Positions 15,966 through 25,080 are shown, counted from the first letter of the stretch. The stretch is DNA of 64,000 bases from Sandaracinaceae bacterium (GCA_040218145.1 JAVJQK010000085.1:55779-119778), one strand, 5' to 3'. Numbers and translations are program-made. The notes: generated by a model not told the origin, from the letters alone.

Positions 15966-18338
15966 ATGAGCCGGACGCAGCAGCGAGCGATCCTCGTCTC
16001 CCTCTCGGCCCTCTCGGCGATGGCGTGGGCCGTCGCGTGTGGGGACGACGAAGAGGAGACCCGACCCGAGGTCACGGACGTCTCCGAGGAGGAGCCTGAA
16101 GCGGAGGCGAGCGACGAGGGGCCGGCGCCCGACGCCCGCGCGGAGCAGGTCCGGCGGGAGCTGGCCAGGACCCGCGTGCACCTGGATCTGCTCGCGCTCG
16201 CGCACCTCGCGGACGTCGAGCACCACGGGCTCTACATGGACTTCGGCACCCCGCAGCGCATGCACTGGACGATGGGGCGCTGGCACAACGGCTTCCTGCG
16301 CGACGTCACGGCGGGGGAGCGCGACTTCACGCGCATGGGCACCGACGCCCGCGCGTGGTTCCACCTCGACGAGGCCGGGGCGCGCACCCTGCGCTTCCGC
16401 GGGCGGCCGCTCGGCACGAGCGCCGTCGTCGTCTACGTCAACGGTCAGCGCGCGGGCCAGATCGACTTCGAGGGGCAGGGCGTGCAGGAGCACGACGTCG
16501 CGGTGGCGGCGAGCCTGCTCCAGCCGGGGGAGAACGCGCTGATGTTCCGCTCGAGCGGCACGCAGAGCGTGCAGGGCGAGGACGTCGCGGCGGAGATCGA
16601 CAGCCTCTGGATCCTGCCCGAGACGCCGCCGAGCGGGCCCCTGCACGCGCCGCGCTACACCGAGCTGACGCGGGAGCTGACGGTGGGCGGCCAGGCGCGT
16701 CGGAGCGTGGTGGTGCGCGCGCCGAGCCGCGTGCGCTGGTACGCGGAGATCCCCGAGGGGGCGCGGCTCTCGTTCGGGCTCGGCGCGGACGGCGCGGCCA
16801 CGGCGCGCGTGCGGATCACGCCGGAGGGTGGCGACCCGGTCGAGCTGCTCCAGGCGGAGCTGTCCGAGGGCTGGAGCGACCAGCTCCTCGATCTGTCGCG
16901 CTTCGCAGGCGAGGTCGTGCGCATCGAGTTCGACGTGACCGGCGAGGCGGCGGCGGTGGGCATCAGCGCGCCGTCCATCGTCGTGCCGCTGCCCGAGCAG
17001 GCGCTCGCGGCCGCGCAGGCCAACAGCGTCATCGTGCTCCTCATCGACACGCTCCGCGCGAGCAAGCTCAAGGCCTACAACCCGCGCTCGCGCGTGCAGA
17101 CGCCGACCCTCGACGCCTTCGCGGGCGAGGCGGCGGTCTTCGAGCACGCGCAGTCGCCGGAGAACTGGACCAAGCCCTCGGTCGCCTCGATCCTCACCTC
17201 GCTCACGCCGACCACGCACAACACCAAGGAGCAGTCGAGCTCGCTCCCGCCCTCGGCGCTGATGATCAGCGAGGTCCTGCAGGACGCGGACTTCGCCACC
17301 GCGAGCTTCATCGCCAACGGCTACGTCTCGGACCGCTTCGGCTTCGACCAGGGCTGGGACCACTACACGAACTACATCCGCGAGGAGCGGAACACGGAGG
17401 CGGGCAACGTCTTCCGCGAGGCGATCCGCTGGATCGAGCAGCACCGCGAGGAGCGCTTCTTCGCCTACATCCAGACCATCGATCCGCACGTGCCCTACGA
17501 CCCGCCGGACGAGCTGGTCTCGCTCTACGACTCCGGCGCCTATGACGGCCCGGTCTCTCCCCGGCGCACCGGGCTGCAGCTCGAGGACGTCAAGGCGGGC
17601 CGCTCGAGCTTCTCCGCGCGCGACATCCAGCGGCTCGAGGCGCTGCACGACGGCGAGATCACCTACCACGACCAGGAGATGACCCGCTTCGTCGCGCGCC
17701 TGCGCGAGCTGGGGCTCTACGACCAGATCCTCTTCGTGGTGACGAGCGATCACGGCGAGGAGTTCAACGAGCACGGCAGCTTCGGCCACGGGCACTCCAT
17801 CTTCCAGGAGCTGCTGCACGTGCCGCTGATGATGCGCTGGAACGGCGCCATCCCCGCGTCTCGCATCGGCCCGACGGTGAGCACGCTCGACACCGCGCCC
17901 ACCGTGCTCGAGGCGGTCGGCGTCCCGGTGCCCGACGTCTTCGAGGGGCAGAGCCTCCTGTCGACCGCGCGCGGGGTCGCGCGGCCGGGCCCGCAGATCG
18001 CGTTCAGCGACAAGCTCGACGACCGACGCGTGGCCACCGCGGCCGGCTACAAGCTCGTGGTCCGCGGCAACCTGACGTGGGCCTTCTTCAACCTCCGCGA
18101 CGACCCGGGCGAGCAGAACCAGATCGACTCGGGGCGCCGTCACCCCATCGCGCTCCGCTACCTGCGCGGGCTCTACGGCCAGCACCTCGGCGCCAGCGAC
18201 CGCGGCGACTGGCTCCTCGGCGGCACGGGCGGCGAGAGCCGGGTCCTGCCGCAGACCGAGAGCCAGATCGACGCCGAGCTCTGTCAGCAGCTGCTCTTGC
18301 TCGACTACGTCGACTCGCGCTGCGAGAACCTCAACTGA
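15966..18338 (+). CDS. Sulfatase-superfamily lipoprotein with Thr at the nucleophile position
   Basis: The 790-residue protein has a lipoprotein signal ending WAVAC (C25) and an acidic linker. Two beta-sandwich-like segments follow (residues 60-340), then a sulfatase-superfamily domain from about 355: VIVLLIDTLRASK (metal-binding D361), NWTKPSVASIL and VTSDHGEEFNEHG (D595, H596). In true sulfatases the motif is C/S-x-P-S-R with formylglycine; here T402 aligns with the Cys. Thr nucleophiles are used by phosphoglycerol/phosphoethanolamine transferases of the same fold. The enzyme may therefore be a phosphotransferase or phosphodiesterase at the outer surface rather than a sulfatase. Confidence 0.85.
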   Translation: MSRTQQRAILVSLSALSAMAWAVACGDDEEETRPEVTDVSEEEPEAEASDEGPAPDARAEQVRRELARTRVHLDLLALAHLADVEHHGLYMDFGTPQRMHWTMGRWHNGFLRDVTAGERDFTRMGTDARAWFHLDEAGARTLRFRGRPLGTSAVVVYVNGQRAGQIDFEGQGVQEHDVAVAASLLQPGENALMFRSSGTQSVQGEDVAAEIDSLWILPETPPSGPLHAPRYTELTRELTVGGQARRSVVVRAPSRVRWYAEIPEGARLSFGLGADGAATARVRITPEGGDPVELLQAELSEGWSDQLLDLSRFAGEVVRIEFDVTGEAAAVGISAPSIVVPLPEQALAAAQANSVIVLLIDTLRASKLKAYNPRSRVQTPTLDAFAGEAAVFEHAQSPENWTKPSVASILTSLTPTTHNTKEQSSSLPPSALMISEVLQDADFATASFIANGYVSDRFGFDQGWDHYTNYIREERNTEAGNVFREAIRWIEQHREERFFAYIQTIDPHVPYDPPDELVSLYDSGAYDGPVSPRRTGLQLEDVKAGRSSFSARDIQRLEALHDGEITYHDQEMTRFVARLRELGLYDQILFVVTSDHGEEFNEHGSFGHGHSIFQELLHVPLMMRWNGAIPASRIGPTVSTLDTAPTVLEAVGVPVPDVFEGQSLLSTARGVARPGPQIAFSDKLDDRRVATAAGYKLVVRGNLTWAFFNLRDDPGEQNQIDSGRRHPIALRYLRGLYGQHLGASDRGDWLLGGTGGESRVLPQTESQIDAELCQQLLLLDYVDSRCENLN

Positions 18339-18678
18339 AGGCGCCGGAGAGGCCCGCGCCGAGCAGCGCCACGGCCACGATGACCAGCCCGATCCCGCCG
18401 CCCGCGAGGACGGCGAGGTAGGCGTGCCGGTCCTTGCCCTCCGCGCTCCGCAGGCGGACGGCCGCGAACACCACGGCGGCCAGCGCGATGGGCGCCACGC
18501 AGGGGCCGGTGAACATGCCGGCCACCGCGACGATCCAGACCACGAGCGCCGTGCGGTCGAGCGCGCCCTCGAGGCGGGTCAGGCGCACCGCGAAGGCGAC
18601 CTGCACGACGAGCCACACGAGGGTCAGCAGGAAGATGAGCCCCACGGCGACGAACATGGCGATGGGCGTGCCGTCCAT
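18331..18678 (-). CDS. Small membrane protein, three predicted helices
   Basis: The 115-residue protein has three hydrophobic segments (FVAVGLIFLLTLVWLVVQVAF; ALVVWIVAVAGMF with following GPCVAPIALAAVVF; YLAVLAGGGIGLVIVAVALL) separated by short charged loops (RLTRLEGALDR, RLRSAEGKDR). No family is recognised. It converges on the sulfatase-fold gene with an eight-base 3' overlap. It follows the TPR-like lipoprotein gene on the same strand by 18 bases and is probably in one transcript with it. Confidence 0.65.
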   Translation of the reverse strand: MDGTPIAMFVAVGLIFLLTLVWLVVQVAFAVRLTRLEGALDRTALVVWIVAVAGMFTGPCVAPIALAAVVFAAVRLRSAEGKDRHAYLAVLAGGGIGLVIVAVALLGAGLSGAFS

Positions 18679-18696
18679 CGCGCGAGTGTATCCGGT

Positions 18697-19581
18697 TCAG
18701 GGCGCGTGGCAGAAGACGCAGCCGTACTCGGCGTTCGCGTACATGATGTCGAAGCAGCTGCCGTCCTCGCCGCGCTCCGCGAAGCGCGCGAGCAGCGCGT
18801 CGGGATCCGCCGCGGCCTCCTCGACCACCCAGCGATAGGGCCACGCGTCGAAGCCCTCGGCGCTCAGTGACTCGTCGAGGTAGCGCACGGTGGTCTCCCG
18901 GTCGCCGACGCGCGCGTAGTGCTCGGCCCAGTGATAGGCCATGCCCGGCCGCGCCCAGGGTGCGTGCTCGGTGTTGCGCTCGCAGAACTCGGGGCCCTCG
19001 CACTCCCACTCGTCGATCGCCTCGATCACGCGCTGCGGCACGCCCGTCGAGAGCGGGAGCCCGATGGCGGTGCCGCTGATGGAAGGGACGTTGCCGAGCG
19101 GGTCCTCCCGGATCTCGCGCTCCGCCGCGTCGTAGAGCTCCGTCGCGCGCGCGTCGTCGCCGGTCACGTGGGCGATGGCGATCTCCATCGACGCCTTCCA
19201 GCTGACCACGATCGAGTAGTCGGGCGCGAGGCGCTCGGTCTGTTCGAAGTCCGGCACGATGCTCGCGACGAAGCGGATCTGATCGTCGCCGACGTTCTCC
19301 TCGATCGCGATGGCCATCGCGAGCTGCCCGCGGCGGAAGTAGACGTTGGCGCGCTCGAAGGACAGCGCGGGGTCTCCCGGCGCGTGCTCGTCGAGGACGG
19401 CGCCGAAGTCCGCGTGCGCGTCGACGCGCTCGTCGCGATCGACCTGGAAGACGCGCCAGTAGTATTGCTCGACGCACTCGTAGGCGCGCGCCTCGTCGAG
19501 CCCGATGCAGTCGGGGGTGAAGGGTTGGGGCTGGTCGCAGCCGGCGACCATCAACAGAGCGAGCGCGAGCAGGCGATTCAT
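18697..19581 (-). CDS. Helical-repeat lipoprotein of unknown function
   Basis: The 294-residue product has a lipoprotein signal MNRLLALALLMVAGC. The mature part is helical with TPR-like pairs (ALSFERANVYFRRGQLAMAI, ARATELYDAAEREI, GMAYHWAEHYARVGDRETTV). Near the end it has Cys residues, including ECEGPEFCERN and YGCVFCHAP. The last is a CxxC followed by His, but the order CVFCH is a haem c motif (CxxCH) at the very C-terminus, which is odd for a lone site. Function unknown; it sits in a run of minus-strand lipoproteins. Confidence 0.65.
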   Translation of the reverse strand: MNRLLALALLMVAGCDQPQPFTPDCIGLDEARAYECVEQYYWRVFQVDRDERVDAHADFGAVLDEHAPGDPALSFERANVYFRRGQLAMAIAIEENVGDDQIRFVASIVPDFEQTERLAPDYSIVVSWKASMEIAIAHVTGDDARATELYDAAEREIREDPLGNVPSISGTAIGLPLSTGVPQRVIEAIDEWECEGPEFCERNTEHAPWARPGMAYHWAEHYARVGDRETTVRYLDESLSAEGFDAWPYRWVVEEAAADPDALLARFAERGEDGSCFDIMYANAEYGCVFCHAP

Positions 19582-19662
19582 GGGACCTCCGTGGAGAGAG
19601 TCCGAGCGCCCCCGACAGGCGGGAGTTTGGGGATGGGGGTAGGGAGTACCCGTCGGGGGAGC

Positions 19663-20256
19663 TCAGAAGGGCAGGTTCGTGTTGAGCATGATGTCGAGCG
19701 CGACGTCCCCCGGGCCGGCGGCGGTGACGCTGGGCGCCGAGAGGCCGTTCAGGGAGACGAGATCGCCGCGGTCGGGGCCGGGCGCGCTCGGGTCGACGTT
19801 GGCGTTGTCGTCGAGGAAGGCGATGACGAAGTAGGGCTCGCTCCGCGGCGGCAGCTCGTCCACGCGATAGGGGACCGCCGCGCCCGGATCGCGCATGTCG
19901 GCGTCGTCCACCCGCGCGTTCCCGACCACCCTCGCGGAGTCGCGATCGAGCACCGGGTCGCGATCGAAGACGGCGACGTAGAGGTGACCGACCCCACCCG
20001 CGCGCGGCTCGGCCGTCCGGGTGACGACGCCGACGAGGCTCGCGCTCGACGCCGCGACGCCGGAGTCCGGGTCGGAGGGCGGGTCCGAGGGCGGCGGCGG
20101 ACCCGCGTCGCCCGCGGGTCGCGTGACGCCCGCGTCCGTCGGCGCCGCAGGGCCGGAGTCGGACGGGGCAGGGCCGCCGTCGAGGGACGGCCCCTCGCCG
20201 TCGCACGCCGAGAGGAGGGCAAAGGAGAGGAGCGCGCTGAGCATGGTTCGGTTCAC
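19663..20256 (-). CDS. Lipoprotein with Asp/Pro-rich linker
   Basis: The 197-residue protein has a lipoprotein signal ending ALLSAC and a low-complexity linker of Pro, Asp, Ser and Ala to about residue 70. A compact C-terminal domain follows with strands GVGHLYVAVFDRDPV, PYFVIAFLDDNANV and DVALDIMLNTNLPF. The spacing of Asp in FLDDNANVDPS resembles a calcium-binding or transthyretin-like carboxypeptidase-regulatory fold, but this is only a resemblance. ATG at 20256 is used; ATG 20244 is an alternative. Its divergent neighbour is the hybrid histidine kinase, with a palindrome between them. Confidence 0.65.
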   Translation of the reverse strand: MNRTMLSALLSFALLSACDGEGPSLDGGPAPSDSGPAAPTDAGVTRPAGDAGPPPPSDPPSDPDSGVAASSASLVGVVTRTAEPRAGGVGHLYVAVFDRDPVLDRDSARVVGNARVDDADMRDPGAAVPYRVDELPPRSEPYFVIAFLDDNANVDPSAPGPDRGDLVSLNGLSAPSVTAAGPGDVALDIMLNTNLPF

Positions 20257-20277
20257 GGCGCGGAGTATGAGCTACAA

Positions 20278-20298
20278 GTAGGAAGTGTCACTTCTTAC
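20278..20298. promoter_or_regulatory. 21-bp palindrome between divergent genes, operator candidate
   Basis: GTAGGAAGTG and CACTTCTTAC flank a single T; nine of ten base pairs match. The site lies 22 bases upstream of the lipoprotein start (minus strand) and 112 bases upstream of the histidine-kinase start. It is AT-richer than its surroundings. A dimeric regulator could bind here and affect either gene. Confidence 0.45.
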
Positions 20299-20409
20299 TC
20301 TGCCTTACGGCGGGCTGTCTGGCGGCGCTCCGCGCGGAGGGGCTCCTCTTCGTCGGATCGCCGCGCGCGGTCAGGGCTCGGCCGGCAGCTGCGATAGGCT
20401 CCGATTGGC

Positions 20410-22530
20410 ATGATCCCCGCGCTGCTCATGACGCTCGTGGAGGCCGCGGTCCTCTCCGGCGTGTTCGCCTACCTGTATCGCGCGCGGCGCGAGGCGTTCC
20501 TGGGCTGGTGGACGGCGGCGCTCGCCGCGTCGGTGGTGCGGCACGCGATGAGCGTCGTGGGCGCGCTCTCGGGCCTCTCCGGGTTCACCATGCTCGAGCA
20601 GGCGGCCGCGCTCGCGCAGGCGAGCCTCGTGCTGGGCGGCGCGCTCGCGCTCTCCGGCCGGACCCTGCCGCGCCGCTACGTCGCCCTCGCGCTCGTCGGG
20701 CTGATCTGGATCGTGACCGCCCACGGGCTGAACCTCCCGTTCTTCGCGCTCACGCTCCCCACCTTCGCGTTCCTGGGCGCGACGAGCATCGCGGCCGGCG
20801 TGCTCGTCTGGCGCGCCGAGCGGGCCCGGGGCGCGCGCTGGTTCGCGGGCGGGGTGCTCGTGGTCTGGGGGCTGCATCAGCTCGACTACCCGTTCCTGCG
20901 CCCCGATCCCGCGGTGGCGCCCTGGGGCTACGCGCTCGCGGCGGTGCTCGAGCCGCTGACCGCGGTCGGGTTCCTGGTGCTCGCCAACGAGCGCGCGCTG
21001 CGGACGGAGCGCGAGAGCGCGCGGCGACACCGGGCCCTGCTCGACAACCTCCCGGTGGGCGTGTTCGAGGCGTCGCTGAGCGGCCGCGTGCTCGACGCCA
21101 ACCCGGCCCTCGTCCGCATGCTCGGGTTCGAGTCGGTCCAGTCCCTGCTCGACGCCGATCCGGAGCGGCTCCTGGGGCTGCTCGGCGAGGGGGCGCGCGA
21201 TCCGGCGCGCCTCTGGGCCGGGGCCGAGATCGCGACGGCCGGCCCCACCGAGCTCCGCATCGAGCGAGCGGACGGCGCGCCGATCCGCGTCGTGCTCCAC
21301 GGGACCCTGGTCGAGGGAGAGGACGGCGAGCCGTCACACTTCGAGGGGATCGTGCGCGACGTGACCGAGCGCCGTCGGCTGCAGCAGATCCTCGACCGAC
21401 AGCGGCGGATGGAGGCGCTCGGCCGGCTCGCGGGCGGGGTCGCGCACGACTTCAACAACCTCCTGACGGTGATCCGCGCCGGGACGAGCATCCTCCTCGC
21501 GACGCCGAGCGCCGACCCGGCCCAGGCGCGGTGGATCTCCGACATCGACGCCGCGTCGGGGCGCGCGGTGCAGCTGACCCGCAAGCTCCTCGCCCTCGCG
21601 CGCGGGCGCGCGGCCCCCATGGTGGAGGTCGACGTCAGCGCCGTCACCCGCGAGGCCCGCGCGGTGCTCGAGCGCCTCTCGGGAGAGGCCGTGCGCATCG
21701 AGCTCGACCTCGAGGACGCGCCCGGGATGGTGCGCATGGAGGAGGGGGCGCTCGACCAGATCCTGCTCAACCTCACGACCAACGCCCGCGACGCGATGCG
21801 GAAGGGCGGGCGCCTGCACGTCAGCTGTGGCGGCGTCGTGCTCGGGCGCGCCGAGGCCAGCGCCCTCGCGCTCGAGCCCGGGCCGCACGTGCGCCTTCGC
21901 TTCTGCGACGAGGGCGCGGGCATGGACGCGGAGACGCAGCGGCACATCTTCGAGCCCTTCTTCACCTCCCGCTCGGAGGAGGGCGGCACGGGGCTCGGCC
22001 TCGCGACGGTGTTCGCGCACGTGGACAACGCGGGGGGCCGGATCGAGGTCGACAGCGAGCCCGGGCGAGGGAGCGAGTTCTCGGTGTACTGGCCCGTCTC
22101 GGACGCCGAGGTGCGCCCCGCCGCCGTCGCGCGAGAGCAGGCCGCGCGCGGCGGCCACCGCGTGCTGGTCATCGACGACGAGGACGCCGTCCGCGACGCG
22201 GTCGTGTCGATGCTGGAGCGCGGCGGCTTCAGCGTGCTGAGCGCGAGCGGGCCGGAGGAGGCGATGCGCGTCGCCTCGGACGATCCGGAGCTCGACGTGG
22301 TGCTCTGCGACGTGCACCTCGGCGAGAGCAGCGGGCCGGCGCTGGTGCGCGCGCTGCGCCCGAAGCTGGCCGGCGCGTCGTTCCTGTTCATGTCGGGCTA
22401 CGCGACCGACGCGCTGGACGAGGACACGCTCGGCCGGCTGATCCCGAAGCCGTTCACCATGCAGGAGCTCTTCGCGCGCATGGAGGCGCTCGGGGTGCGC
22501 GCGCCGGCCGTCGAGTCGCGCGTCTCCTGA
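20410..22530 (+). CDS. Hybrid sensor histidine kinase with membrane, PAS and receiver domains
   Basis: The 706-residue protein has about seven membrane helices (residues 1-195). A PAS domain (about 210-320, ALLDNLPVGVFEASLSG) follows. The HisKA domain has GGVAHDFNNLL with H346 as the phosphorylation site, and the HATPase domain has NLTTNARDA, DEGAGMD and GTGLGLATV. A C-terminal receiver domain carries phospho-acceptor D634 in LCDVHLG and the conserved Lys in IPKPF. The architecture suggests an orphan membrane sensor whose receiver either relays phosphate or restrains the kinase. There is no output domain and no adjacent response regulator. The signal sensed is unknown. Confidence 0.92.
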   Translation: MIPALLMTLVEAAVLSGVFAYLYRARREAFLGWWTAALAASVVRHAMSVVGALSGLSGFTMLEQAAALAQASLVLGGALALSGRTLPRRYVALALVGLIWIVTAHGLNLPFFALTLPTFAFLGATSIAAGVLVWRAERARGARWFAGGVLVVWGLHQLDYPFLRPDPAVAPWGYALAAVLEPLTAVGFLVLANERALRTERESARRHRALLDNLPVGVFEASLSGRVLDANPALVRMLGFESVQSLLDADPERLLGLLGEGARDPARLWAGAEIATAGPTELRIERADGAPIRVVLHGTLVEGEDGEPSHFEGIVRDVTERRRLQQILDRQRRMEALGRLAGGVAHDFNNLLTVIRAGTSILLATPSADPAQARWISDIDAASGRAVQLTRKLLALARGRAAPMVEVDVSAVTREARAVLERLSGEAVRIELDLEDAPGMVRMEEGALDQILLNLTTNARDAMRKGGRLHVSCGGVVLGRAEASALALEPGPHVRLRFCDEGAGMDAETQRHIFEPFFTSRSEEGGTGLGLATVFAHVDNAGGRIEVDSEPGRGSEFSVYWPVSDAEVRPAAVAREQAARGGHRVLVIDDEDAVRDAVVSMLERGGFSVLSASGPEEAMRVASDDPELDVVLCDVHLGESSGPALVRALRPKLAGASFLFMSGYATDALDEDTLGRLIPKPFTMQELFARMEALGVRAPAVESRVS

Positions 22531-22549
22531 CGGCGCGCTCCCCCTACCG

Positions 22550-22792
22550 GTGCGTGCGCGCCGCGTGGCATCGTCGCGCCCCGTGCGCCTCCTCGACGCC
22601 GCTCTCGCGCTCTACGCGCTCGTCTGCCTCGCCGCGATCACGTGGCCCGGCTACGCGTGGCTCGGCAACCGCATCGAGCCGCTCGTGCTCGGGCTGCCGT
22701 TCAGCCTCGCGTGGAACATCGGCTGGGTGTCGCTGACGTTCTTCGTGCTCGGCGCCTACTACCTCTTCGATCAGCGGAGCGAGGCGCGATGA
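22550..22792 (+). CDS. DUF3311-type small membrane protein, SSS symporter partner
   Basis: An 80-residue protein with two membrane helices (LLDAALALYALVCLAAI; FSLAWNIGWVSLTFFVLGAYY) and the LGLPFSLAW motif typical of DUF3311. These are small subunits encoded directly upstream of sodium:solute symporters. Its TGA overlaps the symporter ATG (22789), so the two are translationally coupled. The GTG at 22583 is an alternative start that removes 11 basic residues. Confidence 0.75.
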   Translation: MRARRVASSRPVRLLDAALALYALVCLAAITWPGYAWLGNRIEPLVLGLPFSLAWNIGWVSLTFFVLGAYYLFDQRSEAR

Positions 22793-24258
22793 GCGGCGCC
22801 ATCGTCGTCGGCGTCTGCGCCGTCTACCTGCTGGCGTGCGTGGGGCTCGGCACCTTCTCCAGCCGCGGGCGCGCCACGAGCACCGTCGGCTACGTGGCGG
22901 GAGACCGCGGGCTCGGGCTGCTCCTGATGTACTTCATCACGGGGGCGACGATCTTCAGCGCCTTCGCCTTCCTCGGCTTGCCGGGCTGGGCCTACTCGCG
23001 GGGCGCGGCCGCGTTCTACATCCTCGGCTACGGTGCGCTCGGCTTCCTGCCGTTCTACTTCCTCGGCCCGCGCGCGGCGCGCCTCGGGAGGGCCCACGGC
23101 TTCGTCACGCAGGCGGAGATGGTCGCGGCGCGCTTCGAGACGCCCGCCCTCGCGGGGGTGATGGCGCTGGTGAGCGCGGTGGCGTTCGTGCCCTACCTCG
23201 CGCTCCAGATGAAGGGCGCCGGGCTCGTGCTCGAGACCGTCACCGAGGGCGTGGTCTCCGAGGCGCTCGGCGCGGCCATCGTGTACGGCGTCGTGCTCGT
23301 CTACGTCCTGAAGAGCGGCGTGCTCGGGGTCGGCTGGACGAACACGTTCCAGGGAATCTTCATGATCGCGCTCGCGTGGGGGCTCGGGCTCTACCTCCCC
23401 ACGCTTCGGCACGGCTCGCTGACGCAGATGTTCACCACGATCGCGAGCGAGCGCCCGGAGCTCCTGACGGCGCCCGGCCTGAGCTCCGACGGCGCGCCGT
23501 GGCACTGGGCCGAGTACAGCTCGGCCGTGGTGGTGAGCATCATCGGCTTCAGCGCCTGGCCGCACCTCTTCATGAAGGCCTTCACCGCGAAGAGCGACGC
23601 GACGCTCCGGCGCACGGTGGTGCTCTACCCGACGTTCCAGATCTTCCTCGTGCCCCTCTTCCTGATCGGCTTCGCCGGGGTCGGCTTCCTCCCGGCGCCC
23701 TCTCGGCCCGACCAGATCCTCCCGCACCTGCTGATGAGCCTCGAGCTGTCGCCGTGGCTCGTCGGGCTCTTCTGCGCGGGCGCGCTCGCGGCCTCCATGT
23801 CGAGCGGCGACGCGATGGTGCACGCGGTCGCGTCGATCACCGTGCGCGACGGCTGGGTCACCGCGCTCCGAAAGACGCTCTCCCCCGGCCGCGAGCTCGG
23901 GTCCATCCGCGCGCTCGTCGTGCTCTACCTGTTGCTCGCCTATGGCGTCGCCATCCTCTACGACGGCTCGCTCGTCTTCCTGCTCCTCAGCGCCTACGGC
24001 GCGGTCGTGCAGTTCATGCCGCTCCTCGTGGCCTGCCTCTACTTCCGCCGCGCGACGGGCGCGGGCGCGCTCGCCGGCCTCCTCGGGGGCTCGGCCCTGA
24101 CGACCGTGTTCGTGGCGTTCCCCGAGTGGCGCCCCTTCCCGGTGCACGCGGGGCTCTACGGGGTGGCGCTCAACGTGCTCTTGCTCGTCACCGTCTCGCT
24201 GGCCACGCGTCCGCCCGGCTCGCGGGAGCGCTTCCTGGCCGACGCGGCGGCGGAGTAG
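22789..24258 (+). CDS. Sodium:solute symporter (SSS family)
   Basis: The 489-residue integral membrane protein has about 13 helices in the SSS/PanF-like pattern: the N-terminal GTFSSRGRATSTVGYVAGDR, then ITGATIFSAFAFLGLPGWAY, the family region GFVTQAEMVAARFETP and a C-terminal ALAASMSSGDAMVHAVASI. The family moves organic acids, amino acids or vitamins with Na+. The substrate cannot be read here. It is coupled to the DUF3311 protein upstream, a pairing known for acetate- and pantothenate-like symporters. It follows the sensor kinase gene on the same strand, which may regulate it. Confidence 0.9.
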   Translation: MSGAIVVGVCAVYLLACVGLGTFSSRGRATSTVGYVAGDRGLGLLLMYFITGATIFSAFAFLGLPGWAYSRGAAAFYILGYGALGFLPFYFLGPRAARLGRAHGFVTQAEMVAARFETPALAGVMALVSAVAFVPYLALQMKGAGLVLETVTEGVVSEALGAAIVYGVVLVYVLKSGVLGVGWTNTFQGIFMIALAWGLGLYLPTLRHGSLTQMFTTIASERPELLTAPGLSSDGAPWHWAEYSSAVVVSIIGFSAWPHLFMKAFTAKSDATLRRTVVLYPTFQIFLVPLFLIGFAGVGFLPAPSRPDQILPHLLMSLELSPWLVGLFCAGALAASMSSGDAMVHAVASITVRDGWVTALRKTLSPGRELGSIRALVVLYLLLAYGVAILYDGSLVFLLLSAYGAVVQFMPLLVACLYFRRATGAGALAGLLGGSALTTVFVAFPEWRPFPVHAGLYGVALNVLLLVTVSLATRPPGSRERFLADAAAE

Positions 24259-24267
24259 AATCGCCCC

Positions 24268-25080
24268 GTGCGCTTCGCCTGGGTCGCCCTCTGCCTCGCT
24301 GCGCTCGAGCTCTGCGCGTGCGCGGGGCCCGAGCCGGAGCCGTTCGAGACCTCGCTCGTGGTGCAGCGCCTGACCATCGACGGCGTGACGCAGCCGGGCG
24401 AGCTCTTCCGGCGCCGACCGGAGCTGGCGCAGCCCTTCGAAGACATCTTCGAGCTGGTGGCGTGCACGGGCGGGCAGCCCCTCGCCCTGCGCGTGGAGGG
24501 TGAGACGACGGACGGACAGGGCTTCGGACACGCGTCGCTCGTCCTGACCACGGTCGTCGAGGGCGAGCCCTGCGACGGGGACGGCACGCTCGCCGTGCAG
24601 CCGATCAGCCTGCTCGAGGACCGTCAGGCGCGGGTGCGCGGCCCGGTGTTCATCGACGGGGTGACGGTCGACGGCCGCATCCCGCTCGGGCGCTTCCAGA
24701 TCGGCTCGGACACGCTCGACGAGTTCCCGACCTGGTGGGCGCTGACCGTGCGGGGGCGAGAGCTGGCCGGGCGCGGCATCGTGCTGTCTACAGGGGAAGC
24801 CGACACGGTCTGGCCGCCTCAGCAGCTCGCGTCGGTGCCGGTGATGGAGACCGGGCGGAGCGTGCTCGATGTCTTGATCGGCGAGGATCTCCAGCCCGAC
24901 GTGGACCTCGACGAGGACGGCCTCGAGCGCTGGCTCCTCGAGGGAGGTCGGGTCGTCGGCTGCCGGGAGGCGGGCGGCGAGCCCGTGCCGATGGCGGACT
25001 GCGTGCCGGCCAACGGCTTCGTCGACGGCTACGACCTGCGGCTGCGCTTCCGGCTCGTGCCCGTCACGCTCATGGACTGA
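24268..25080 (+). CDS. Lipoprotein of unknown function
   Basis: The 270-residue protein starts at GTG nine bases after the symporter stop. Its signal peptide is Ala/Leu/Cys-rich (FAWVALCLAALELCACAG), with two candidate lipidation Cys. The mature part is beta-rich with few low-complexity stretches: SLVVQRLTIDGVTQPGELF, FIDGVTVDGRIPLGRFQIG, and a C-terminal GYDLRLRFRLVPVTLMD. No family is recognised. It converges on the small lipoprotein at 25070-25543, with an 11-base overlap of the two 3' ends. Confidence 0.65.
   Translation: MRFAWVALCLAALELCACAGPEPEPFETSLVVQRLTIDGVTQPGELFRRRPELAQPFEDIFELVACTGGQPLALRVEGETTDGQGFGHASLVLTTVVEGEPCDGDGTLAVQPISLLEDRQARVRGPVFIDGVTVDGRIPLGRFQIGSDTLDEFPTWWALTVRGRELAGRGIVLSTGEADTVWPPQQLASVPVMETGRSVLDVLIGEDLQPDVDLDEDGLERWLLEGGRVVGCREAGGEPVPMADCVPANGFVDGYDLRLRFRLVPVTLMD

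Noticed and set aside
14289..18185. A minus-strand open frame of 1298 codons spanning the hydrolase and the sulfatase-fold gene
   Set aside because: Only the last 522 codons (from ATG 15857) look like a protein. The upstream part is antisense to the sulfatase-fold gene and has the biased composition of a GC-rich shadow.
14295..18338. A plus-strand open frame of 1347 codons ending with the sulfatase-fold protein
   Set aside because: The first 557 codons are antisense to the hydrolase gene. The lipoprotein signal at 15966 marks the real start.
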